A DNA stretch of 64,000 nucleotides from Bradyrhizobium sp. WSM3983 (GTDB lineage: Bacteria > Pseudomonadota > Alphaproteobacteria > Rhizobiales > Xanthobacteraceae). Below, piece after piece: positions 27,131-34,824 of this stretch. The DNA lies in the NCBI RefSeq assembly GCF_000473045.1, contig NZ_AXAY01000040.1, positions 260 to 64,259 on the forward strand, in the 5' to 3' direction. Position 1 is the stretch's first letter. The number at the start of each line of letters is the position of its first letter. The position numbers and the translations under genes are program-made. The notes below the pieces were generated by a model. The model was not told where the DNA came from and ran no database searches. It worked only from the letters and a program-made list of their open reading frames with translations.

Positions 27131-28063
27131 TCACAAAGGTTGTACGCATTCCAGCGCCGCTTGTTGTATCAGTCCGGCTTTTCCCGGGCCCGCTACGCCG
27201 TTGCAAAGCGCCTGGTTCAGCCAGTCAACGAAGGACCCTTTGTGAGGGCTGGCAGGAATGGTGTCACTTATCTGTTCGAGATACGCGTAAAATTTGGCGG
27301 CTGCACTATCCAGCCCTTGGCTGCGAACGATATTGGGTCGATTCAGTTGCGTGTCCACGCCAGGCAATTTGCCAAGCACCTCGACGCGGCCGACCGTGTC
27401 TGCGATGTCGTCGGCGATCTGGTACGCATGCCCGAGCAGTTCCCCCACCGTCGCCCATGGGGCCGGGTCAGCACCACCTGTCAGGGCGCCGCACGTGGCC
27501 GCCGCCACAAAGAGGGAGCCGGTCTTGTAATGGTGATAGCGGCCGATTGGGACGTGCGTCACGGCCTCCATCGACTGTCCGGCGATCAGCCCATGACTGG
27601 GGCCGACCGCTTCCGCGACCACCTCGATCATGCGCGCGACCAACTCAGGTGCCCGCGCAGCCTGCTGGCTTAGGTGTTTGAAAGCGGTCACGATCAAGGC
27701 ATCGCCGGCCAGAACGGCGGTCGGCTCTCCGAATAGCCGGTGCACCGCCGGTTTGCCGCGGCGCAGCGCGGCGTTATCGAAGCAAGGCAGGTCGTCATGG
27801 ACCAACGAGGCACAGTGCAGCAATTCGATTGCTGCCGCAGCTCTTGTAGCCAGCTCCGGATGGCTTGCGCCGGATGCATCGAAGACTTTCAAGCAGAGCT
27901 TGGGGCGCATCCGGGTGCCACCTGGAAACACTGCCGCTTCTAGCGCTTCCCGCAGATGAGTCGGCGACACCGGACTCAGAGCACTACCCATCGCGGCTCG
28001 CAGCGCCTGCTCGATGAGTTCGTCGCTAACGCCAACCACATCGACCGGGTGACTCGAAATCAT
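27131..28063 (-). CDS. ggps2: Geranylgeranyl diphosphate synthase GGPS2 (compensating copy)
   Basis: The product is 310 aa. Motifs are PGGTRMRPKLCL, the first aspartate-rich motif SLVHDDLPCFDNA and the second QIADDIADTVGR, in the order and spacing of short-chain trans-prenyl synthases. It is convergent to the GA operon and has lower GC content and different codon use, so it is of another origin than the frameshifted operon ggps. Published evolutionary work on rhizobial GA operons describes such a second synthase restoring GGPP supply. A well-matched sigma-54 promoter lies about 110 bp upstream (28184-28199). Confidence 0.9.
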   Translation of the reverse strand: MISSHPVDVVGVSDELIEQALRAAMGSALSPVSPTHLREALEAAVFPGGTRMRPKLCLKVFDASGASHPELATRAAAAIELLHCASLVHDDLPCFDNAALRRGKPAVHRLFGEPTAVLAGDALIVTAFKHLSQQAARAPELVARMIEVVAEAVGPSHGLIAGQSMEAVTHVPIGRYHHYKTGSLFVAAATCGALTGGADPAPWATVGELLGHAYQIADDIADTVGRVEVLGKLPGVDTQLNRPNIVRSQGLDSAAAKFYAYLEQISDTIPASPHKGSFVDWLNQALCNGVAGPGKAGLIQQAALECVQPL

Positions 28064-28183
28064 ATCGCATCTCCACTTGGCTTGCGCAGATGGGCTGACA
28101 TCTAAAGCTATTGGTCATGGTTGATAGTAGCGACTGGAGCTTGGACCGGAACTACTGACCGGGCAGCGATCTGGGACCTAATT

Positions 28184-28199
28184 AGCAATTGGTGTGCCA
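28184..28199 (-). promoter_or_regulatory. Sigma-54 (-24/-12) promoter of ggps2
   Basis: On the minus strand the sequence is TGGCACACCAATTGCT. It matches TGGCAC-N5-TTGCW with the obligatory GG and GC separated by ten bases. The start point would be near 28172, about 110 bp before the ggps2 ATG. An imperfect NifA-type site (TGT-N10-ATA in place of ACA) stands at 28293-28308, about 100 bp upstream. Dependence on NifA is inferred. Confidence 0.75.
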
Positions 28200-28489
28200 C
28201 CAGAGCATTTGTGCAGTGAATGCTTCAGTGGCGACGAAGGGTGCGCCTCGCCGGTGCGAGCCCCGAGGTTCAGGGTTGAGTTGCGGACATTATGTCACCG
28301 GCCAGATACGGATGAACGCCGTCAAATCTCTGAGCGAGCAGTCTGAAGGACAACCCAGCAATATGCGAGCTAATCGGGTCGAGCACCTTTCAAATGCAGC
28401 ACGCGGCGCTCGCATCATGCCGTTTCCAGGACCTACAAGCAGCCCGCGGAGTGCTGCCTCCGAGTAATCCCAACTGATCGAACTAGCCT

Positions 28490-28975
28490 GAGAATGTGCG
28501 CAACCGCACACGATTGTCAGCTTTGCGTCCATTGAGCTGGACGGGGGTCTCGTCGAAGCAGACCAGAGGCCGCTCGTCATCCGGCGCTTCAGCATAGAGA
28601 TCGAGCACGTCCTCCATGCGGGCGACGTATGCGCCATCGACACTGTCCTGCGCCACGGCTTGAGATCGTCGTCGGCCAGCCGGCGGCGCACAGTCTCACA
28701 CGACAGGCTGTCTGATCGGTGAGTTTGACCATCGCGTCGGCCAGCAGCGTCAACGTCCAGCGTTTGCGACCGGCGGGCGGCCTAGCGCATGCTGTCGCCA
28801 CCAGCAGGGCCTCTTCCTTGCCGGTCAGCTTGCGTTCCGCGCCAGGATGCGGCTCCTCGCTCAAGGCCCGCTCCAGATTGCCTTCCACGAAGCGGCGCTT
28901 GGTCCGGCCGACGGTGGAAAGGCTGACCCGGACGGCGAGCAAGCGTTCGCGCATCTCGGGAGTCAGGAGGATCAT
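28490..28975 (-). pseudogene. IS630-family transposase remnant
   Basis: The start MILLTPEMRERLLAV runs through the N-terminal HTH part (GRTKRRFVEGNLERAL) and KLTGKEEALLVATACARPPA. It then passes through frameshifts near 28690-28640 to RRRLADDDLKPWR, VARMEDVLDLYAEA and LVCFDETPVQL. Only the first catalytic Asp region of the DDE domain is present; the rest is missing. It overlaps the ardC stop by 4 bp. No terminal repeats were identified. Confidence 0.7.
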
Positions 28976-29919
28976 GCCGCGCTCCTGTCCATGTCGGGCT
29001 GGGTCTGGTCGTCGGCCGGCAGGAAGCCGAGAATCCAATCGGCCGCCTTGCTGGCCTGCGAGGCCGCCCGCACAATCGCGCGGTTGTCCTCTCGCAGGAC
29101 ATCCAGCCAGGAACCGATATAGTCGGCGTGCCGCACGGTCGGCACGATGCCGAGTGAAGCGCAGGAAAACGCGGCGCACAATTCGGCGATCAATTCCTCG
29201 AACGCGTATTTTTTCGTGCCGTACGAACCGCCGAGATCGCGGTTGAGGCGCGAACGATGACCGCAGGCATGGCCAAGCTCATGCAGCGCGGTCCGGTGCC
29301 AATTAATCGGTTCGAAATAGGCCGCCGGCGGCGGCACCTGCACGTAATCTTCTGCCGGCATATAGAAGGCGCGATGGCCGCCGATGCGAAAGTCGATGCC
29401 GGTTGCCTTGATCAGGGCCTCGACCTGCGGCTCGATCATGCCCGGCAGCGGCATTGGCGCGGTGGTCGCGATGTCGGCGGACAGTCCGTCGCATTGATCG
29501 GTGTTGAAGACCGTGAACCGCTTCAGGAATGGAACGGCCTGCGCCTCTTCGCCCGTCTCACGCGCACGGCGCCGTTCGTCGGCCGGCACGAAGCGGTCGG
29601 CATAGACCACGGTTATGCCGCGCTCGCCCTTGCGGACATGACCGCCAAGCGCAAGCGCCTGGCGGAAGGTCAGCCAGCTTTGGCCGGTAAAACCGCGCTC
29701 GATCACCGCCCCCCAGAGGATGAGAACGTTGATCCCGCTGTAGGGCCGGGCAGACGCGGCGTTCCTTGGCATCGACAGCGGCGCCTTTGCAGCCTCCGTC
29801 CCCCAGGGTTGAACCCAGGGCACGCGGCCGGCCTCCAGCTCGGCGATGATCTTGTCGGTGATTTCGTCATAAAGGCTTGCCCGGTCCTGACCGGTGCGCG
29901 CGCGAGGATGTCTGGACAT
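28972..29919 (-). CDS. ardC: ArdC-type antirestriction protein
   Basis: The product is 315 aa from the ATG at 29919. It has an N-terminal ssDNA-binding domain (SLYDEITDKIIAELEAG, WVQPWG, YSGINVLILW) and a C-terminal SprT-like metalloprotease domain with HELGH (H213-H217) and FNTDQCDG upstream. ArdC proteins protect incoming single-stranded plasmid DNA during conjugation. The upstream in-frame extension lies across the hairpin element and is rejected. Two degenerate relatives occur at 11866-11964 and 16458-16800, so the element has carried several ardC copies. Confidence 0.88.
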   Translation of the reverse strand: MSRHPRARTGQDRASLYDEITDKIIAELEAGRVPWVQPWGTEAAKAPLSMPRNAASARPYSGINVLILWGAVIERGFTGQSWLTFRQALALGGHVRKGERGITVVYADRFVPADERRRARETGEEAQAVPFLKRFTVFNTDQCDGLSADIATTAPMPLPGMIEPQVEALIKATGIDFRIGGHRAFYMPAEDYVQVPPPAAYFEPINWHRTALHELGHACGHRSRLNRDLGGSYGTKKYAFEELIAELCAAFSCASLGIVPTVRHADYIGSWLDVLREDNRAIVRAASQASKAADWILGFLPADDQTQPDMDRSAA

Positions 29920-29930
29920 CGCGGATCTTT

Positions 29931-29975
29931 CGCGACGGGCGCTGCAAGCCTCTCTCGCAGCTCCAACCCGTCGCG
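29931..29975 (-). promoter_or_regulatory. Hairpin element shared with parB, ahead of ardC
   Basis: Nine-base arms CGCGACGGG (29931-29939) and CCCGTCGCG (29967-29975) are exact reverse complements around a 27-nt loop. The loop has an inner GCTGC/GCAGC stem and, in gene orientation, GAGAGAGGCTT as in the parB element. It lies 11 bp before the chosen ardC ATG. Confidence 0.7.
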
Positions 29976-30214
29976 ACCGAACCCGGCCAGCCCTCTCACT
30001 CTCGATGTTTGTTGTAGGAGCGTTATGTCTGTTGCAGGCGACGGCGTGCCGCCGCAAGAGCCTCAGACGAGCCCCCAGCCTTCGCGTCAGGGATGGAAGC
30101 CCGAATGGGTGAAAACCCGGCCAAAGGTCGGGGTTTCAGCGCAGCCGACAGCCCGGTCCCGCAGGGAGACGCACGGCAAATCCAGTGCGGGATGGAACGA
30201 CCAGGCGCCTGGAC

Positions 30215-30397
30215 CTAGACCTCTTCTCGAATCTTTGTCTGCGCGTCATAGATTCTGATCTGAAGCATGGGAAAACGCTTCTTCAGCTCTTCGGCACCCG
30301 TCTTGGCTCCGTCCCTGGTCGCAAATTCGGCCTTGAGTCGGCCATCTACTTCGAGCGCATATCCTGAAGCTGGCAATTCACGGGCAGCTGCAACCAT
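30215..30397 (-). CDS. Small protein of unknown function (60 aa)
   Basis: The frame from the internal ATG gives VAAARELPASGYALEVDGR and then KKRFPMLQIRIYDAQTK. Composition and codon use look genuine, and an upstream extension in the same frame is less convincing. No domain is recognised. It lies between ardC and the FixK-type regulator with no close operon partner. Confidence 0.5.
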   Translation of the reverse strand: MVAAARELPASGYALEVDGRLKAEFATRDGAKTGAEELKKRFPMLQIRIYDAQTKIREEV

Positions 30398-30667
30398 CTT
30401 ATTCCTTTTGCGCAGTGAGGAGATTGACGACAACGGCATACCGCGAGTCGCGCAAATCGCGCCAGCTCACTTAGATCTTGATTTGCTCCTCAACTGCAGA
30501 ACTTTGATTCGCTGCCAGTTTAAAAATATCCTTTGAAATCAATCCAACTTTTATAAACCTGCAAAATTACAAACCAACCCACCTGGTTCGGGGGATGAGA
30601 TCGGATGGGTACAGGCCCTTCAAAGGCGAAAGAGCTGGTGACAAAAGCGCGAAAGGAGATTCGATTG

Positions 30668-31342
30668 TCAGGCATTGATCCGGCTCAGCTCCACGCGGTT
30701 GCGGAGGACGATGCGGCGCGAGGTTTCCAGCGCGATGGTTCCGGACTGCGCCAGCTGGCTGAAGGTCCGCGACACCGTCTCGATCGTCAAGCCGAGATAG
30801 TCGGCGATGTCCTGACGCGGCATCGGCAATTCGATCGAAGGAGCGGCGGCATTGCGGCCCGCCATTTCCAGCAGAAACCCGGCCACCCGTTCTTCCGCGC
30901 TCTTCATCAGCACCATTGAGTGGTCGTGCATACGCTGCAGCTCGCGGACCGCAAGCGTCCAGAGCTGTTTGGCAACGACCGTTTCGTACTCGGCCCGGGC
31001 CATCACGGCGCTGCGTTTGGCGACCAGGATACGCGCCTCCCTGATCGCTTCCGCCGAGGCAAGATGCACTTCGCTGGCTTCGACATCGAAGATATCGCCG
31101 GGCAGATAGAAGCTGCCGATCTGGCGACGGCCGTCATCCAGCGTGCGACAGGTTCGCACCGCGCCGGAGATGACCTGGTAGAGGTATTCCGCCGGATCGT
31201 CTTCGCCGTAAATTTCAGCGTTGCGCGCAAAGCGTGTCGAAGCGCCGATCAAGCCGAGCGGGCCTTCGGGGAGCGTGTTTGACCGAACCGCAGCGGCCGG
31301 ACGCGCGTGGATTGAGGACCCGGCGGTTGCGGCGGTGAGCAT
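30668..31342 (-). CDS. fixK: Crp/Fnr-family regulator of FixK type
   Basis: The product is 224 aa. A cyclic-nucleotide-like sensor domain spans about 25-140 (EYLYQVISGAVRTCRTLDDG, then FYLPGDIFDVE). A C-terminal winged HTH contains the recognition helix ETVSRTFSQL with the E--SR pattern that reads TTGAT half-sites. Only one cysteine is present, so the Fnr iron-sulfur cluster is absent, as in FixK. It lies beside fixGHIS and is the obvious candidate to act at the TTGAT-N4-ATCAA boxes in this window. FixK versus another Fnr-type regulator cannot be settled without alignment. Confidence 0.75.
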   Translation of the reverse strand: MLTAATAGSSIHARPAAAVRSNTLPEGPLGLIGASTRFARNAEIYGEDDPAEYLYQVISGAVRTCRTLDDGRRQIGSFYLPGDIFDVEASEVHLASAEAIREARILVAKRSAVMARAEYETVVAKQLWTLAVRELQRMHDHSMVLMKSAEERVAGFLLEMAGRNAAAPSIELPMPRQDIADYLGLTIETVSRTFSQLAQSGTIALETSRRIVLRNRVELSRINA

Positions 31343-31780
31343 GGCAGATCTCCGGTTTCGATCGTCGGTGACGGCAGTCTGCCCGCTTCCCCGGGTTTCG
31401 AAACTCGTGTCATTCCCCTAAGTATAAATCCGGAGGCACCCGCAATCTTGCCGGTTGTGCGGCGGTTCATGCGCCCGTCAATGCAGCTCAAGGCGGCCCG
31501 CGCATGTTTGCGCTATCATCGCCGCCATTCGTCATGATGGCGGAATGCAGCCATGATTCGACCAAGAGCATTCTTGTCGCGCCTGCTGCGCGATAAATGG
31601 CGCGAGATCGCTAGTAGCACCGTTGTCGTGAGATCGAGGTTGCCATGCTTGACGGCTGTATCCTCATGTGCGCCGCCTGATGCCTGCGTCACGGCGTCGG
31701 TTGGCTCGATGCCGAAATGCTGAGGCAGGTCGATGGTACTGCCACGCACTGGCGCTACGGGCGGCGGATGACGGCGCCGA
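31343..31780. other. Intergenic stretch between fixK-type gene and fixS
   Basis: No gene, FixK box or sigma-54 promoter was recognised here. Confidence 0.4.
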
Positions 31781-32104
31781 TCAGCTGCTGTTGATGGGTG
31801 GGCGGCCATGGCTGAGCGGTGGCGATCTTGCGGTTTGTCGAAGCTCGCTCGGTTCGCCGCGCAGACGTCCTGGTGGGCCCTTCTGATGGCCTTCGCCCGC
31901 CTTGCGATCGCGGTGCTGACGCTGGGCGCTCGCCGGGTGCGCCGAGGTGGAGAATGTCTCAGGCGGCTCATCGTCGGCGATCGCCCGCCAGGCGGCGCCA
32001 TCGAGATCGTCATACTGGCCGTTCCTGAGGGACCAGAGAAAGGCTGCAAGCCCGAGGGCACCGAGCATGATCGCAAGCGGCACCAGATAGAGCAGGACTT
32101 CCAT
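31781..32104 (-). CDS. fixS: FixS/CcoS, cbb3 oxidase maturation protein (long form)
   Basis: The first ~45 residues (VLLYLVPLAIMLGALGLAAF, then GQYDDLDGAAWRAI) are a typical FixS/CcoS: one membrane helix and the QYDDL motif. CcoS is needed to insert cofactors into cbb3 oxidase. The frame continues to 107 aa with a Lys/Arg/Gly-rich tail, whereas family members end near 55-70 aa; this suggests a lost stop codon. Start overlaps the fixI stop (ATGA). Confidence 0.85.
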   Translation of the reverse strand: MEVLLYLVPLAIMLGALGLAAFLWSLRNGQYDDLDGAAWRAIADDEPPETFSTSAHPASAQRQHRDRKAGEGHQKGPPGRLRGEPSELRQTARSPPLSHGRPPINSS

Positions 32105-34293
32105 CAGGCAGCTTTCCTCTGCCGGCGCGCGCGCAAGGCGTTCAGCATCACGAGCAGCGATGAGCCGGACATCGCGGCCGCGGCGATCAGCGGCGTCACC
32201 AGGCCGGCCATGGCGAGCGGAACGGCGAGCGCGTTGTAGATCACCGCGAGCCAGAGGTTCTGTCGCATCAGCCGCAGCGCCTTGCGCGAAATGGCGATCG
32301 CGGCTTGCACGGGTGCAAGCCGCTCGCCGAGAAACACCGCATGCGCCACCGACTGACTGAGGTGCGTCGCGGTGACCGGCGACATCGAGGCGTGAGCACC
32401 GGCCAGCGCCGGCGCATCGTTCAGGCCGTCTCCGACCATCAGCACCTTGTGGCCGTGGCGCGCGAGCTCGTCGATGCGGGCGATCTTGTCGACCGGGGTC
32501 ACCTCGGCACGCCATTGGCAAATGCCGAGCGCTTCGGCAGCGGCCCTGACGGCCGGCTCCCGGTCGCCGGACAGCATTTCGACGGACAGACCCATGCGAT
32601 GCAACGCGCAGATAACCTCAGCGGCATCGGGCCGGATGCGCTGACGGACTGCAAAGACATGGCGCATCAAGCCATGTCGAAACGCGACGACGGACGCCTC
32701 GGGATCGTTCTGAAGAATCTGGTTCGCCGCCTCATCGGCGCCGCACCAGGACGGCCGCCCCAGCCTGATGTCGACACCATCGACCACGCCGGAAACGCCC
32801 TGTCCCGGCACCTCCGTGATGCCCGGCAGCGGCGCTTTGGCGCCGGCCGCACGCGCAACCGCGGCGGCGACCGGGTGCCGGCTCGATAGCGCCAGGCGGC
32901 CGGCCAAATCGAAGACATCGGCAGGGATTGACCCGGCATTTGCGACGTCGAGTTCAGGCAGAGTCAGCGTGCCGGTCTTATCGAAGATCACCCGATCGAC
33001 CTCGGCGATCCGCTCGATCGCCTCTCCCGCATTGAGCAATACGCCCGAGCCGAACAGGGCGCCGGAAGCCACGGTCTGAACGGCTGGGATGGCGAGTCCA
33101 AGCGCGCAGGGACAGGTGATGATGAGGACCGCGATGGCAATCACGATGGAATCGTGGAGCGTGGCGCCTGCGATAAGCCAGGCGATCATCGTCAGCAGTG
33201 CCGTGGCGTGAACGAGGGGGGCATAAAGTCGCGAGGCACGTTCGGCGAGGCGCAGATAGCGCGACCGCGATTGCAGGGCATTTTCCAGCAGCCGCGAGAT
33301 TTCAGACAGTAGCGTTGCTTCGGAGGCCGCAGAGACGCGCACGCGCAACGCGCCGGACCGCACCAGGGTCCCGGCGTAGACCGCACTTCCGGCGATTGCG
33401 GTCGTTGGCCGTGTCTCGCCGGTGATCAGGCTTTGGTCGAGCTCGGAGCGGCCGCTGAGGACAGCGCCGTCGACGGCCGACCGCTCGCCGGGACGGAGCA
33501 GCACGATGTCCCCGGGGTGGATCGCGGCGACGGGAACGGTGCGGATCTCCTCGTCAGTGACGAATTTTGTTGCCGTTTCCGCCTTCAGCGCGGCAAGATT
33601 GCTCGCAAAAGCGCGGGTGCGCCGCCGCACGTTCTGGTCGAGATAGCGGCCTGCCAGCAGGAACGCGATCAGCATGATTGCCGCGTCAAAATAGGCGTGC
33701 TCGGCATGCGTCGCCGTTTCGAACAGCGACATCGAGAGCGCCAGGGCGATGCCGATCGAAATCGGCACATCCATGTTGACGCCGCGCGCGCGGAGCGCCG
33801 CGCAGGCCGACGCAAAGAACGGCTGGGCCGAATAGGCTGCCGCCGGCAGCACGATCAGCGCCGAGAGCCAATGAAAGAAATCGCGCTGCTCGCCCAGCAT
33901 GTCGCCGAGATTGCCGAACCAGACCGGCACCGACAGCATCATCACATTCATCGCCGCGAAGACAGCGACCCCCAGGCGCCGCAGCAGCGCGCCCGCGAGA
34001 TCGGCTTCCCGTGTCTCTGCGCCTGCCGGCTCGAATGGATAGGCTTTGTAGCCAAGCTCGGCGAGACGATCGACGAAGAGCGCAGGATCCACCGCGCCCG
34101 CCTTCCACTCCAGCGCCAGGCGCCGATCGGTCAGATTGACTCGCGCCAGGGTGACATCCGGGATCTGCGATAGATTGCGCTCGATCTTGGCCATGCAGCC
34201 GGCGCAACAGATGCCGTCGACCGCGAGATCGAGGCGCAGGTGATCCGGGCCGGATTTCTTCAGGAAGTGCGAAAAATCGATGGTCGATTGCAT
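32104..34293 (-). CDS. fixI: FixI/CcoI, copper-transporting P1B-type ATPase
   Basis: The product is 729 aa. It has an N-terminal heavy-metal domain with GICCAGC near residue 30, the membrane CPC motif in IITCPCALG, the phosphorylation site DKTGTLT and the hinge GDGLNDAPAL. CcoI exports or delivers copper for CuB assembly in the cbb3 oxidase subunit FixN. The ATG at 34293 was chosen because the longer open frame upstream overlaps fixH. It is part of fixGHIS with short gaps. Confidence 0.95.
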   Translation of the reverse strand: MQSTIDFSHFLKKSGPDHLRLDLAVDGICCAGCMAKIERNLSQIPDVTLARVNLTDRRLALEWKAGAVDPALFVDRLAELGYKAYPFEPAGAETREADLAGALLRRLGVAVFAAMNVMMLSVPVWFGNLGDMLGEQRDFFHWLSALIVLPAAAYSAQPFFASACAALRARGVNMDVPISIGIALALSMSLFETATHAEHAYFDAAIMLIAFLLAGRYLDQNVRRRTRAFASNLAALKAETATKFVTDEEIRTVPVAAIHPGDIVLLRPGERSAVDGAVLSGRSELDQSLITGETRPTTAIAGSAVYAGTLVRSGALRVRVSAASEATLLSEISRLLENALQSRSRYLRLAERASRLYAPLVHATALLTMIAWLIAGATLHDSIVIAIAVLIITCPCALGLAIPAVQTVASGALFGSGVLLNAGEAIERIAEVDRVIFDKTGTLTLPELDVANAGSIPADVFDLAGRLALSSRHPVAAAVARAAGAKAPLPGITEVPGQGVSGVVDGVDIRLGRPSWCGADEAANQILQNDPEASVVAFRHGLMRHVFAVRQRIRPDAAEVICALHRMGLSVEMLSGDREPAVRAAAEALGICQWRAEVTPVDKIARIDELARHGHKVLMVGDGLNDAPALAGAHASMSPVTATHLSQSVAHAVFLGERLAPVQAAIAISRKALRLMRQNLWLAVIYNALAVPLAMAGLVTPLIAAAAMSGSSLLVMLNALRARRQRKAA

Positions 34294-34304
34294 GGCAGCA
34301 CGCC

Positions 34305-34805
34305 TCAATTCAGAACGACGCGGTTGCGCGATAGGAACAGGCGCTTTCCGTCCCGGTCGGCCTCGATCACCAGGTCCCACTGCCCCACCGCAACGCCGTG
34401 CGCAATTCCGTGGTAGTTGCCGCCGCCCCCCTCGATCATCGCAAACGCCTGGTCGGCTCGGCGGTCGGTCGGCCGCTCGAGCCGGCCGAAGACCGACAAC
34501 CCGGCAAGCGGCGCGCCGTCCGGCGCCTTCGCGTCCAGAGCCAGCCGGGCCGTCCCGCCGGCTTGACGTTCGATATGCGCATCGATTTTCCAATCGCGCC
34601 CGCTCTGCTGATGCGCAGCCTGGATGTCCTTCTGATAGGCAAGGCTCGCACGATAGGCGCTGTCGACTTCGGTTCCCGGCAGCGTGGTAATGGCAAGCCG
34701 CATCATGACCGCGTTGACGCCGATCACGACGGCAAAGAAAGAGACCACGGCGATCAGGACGAAGCGTCCGGTGATGGGCCATATGGCGGATGAAGACGTT
34801 GTCAT
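34305..34805 (-). CDS. fixH: FixH/CcoH, cbb3 oxidase assembly protein
   Basis: The product is 166 aa with one N-terminal membrane helix (FVLIAVVSFFAVVIGVNAVM) and a periplasmic domain containing YRASLAYQKD and GQWDLVIEAD, both typical of FixH. It supports assembly and stability of the cbb3 complex together with FixG, FixI and FixS. It lies 11 bp upstream of fixI and 19 bp after fixG. Confidence 0.92.
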   Translation of the reverse strand: MTTSSSAIWPITGRFVLIAVVSFFAVVIGVNAVMMRLAITTLPGTEVDSAYRASLAYQKDIQAAHQQSGRDWKIDAHIERQAGGTARLALDAKAPDGAPLAGLSVFGRLERPTDRRADQAFAMIEGGGGNYHGIAHGVAVGQWDLVIEADRDGKRLFLSRNRVVLN

Positions 34806-34824
34806 GTCCGGTTTCCTTCCGATT

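Noticed and set aside
30040..30200. Segment resembling a group II intron maturase leader (WKPEWVKTRPK)
   Set aside because: The resemblance is slight, and no reverse transcriptase domain or intron ends follow.
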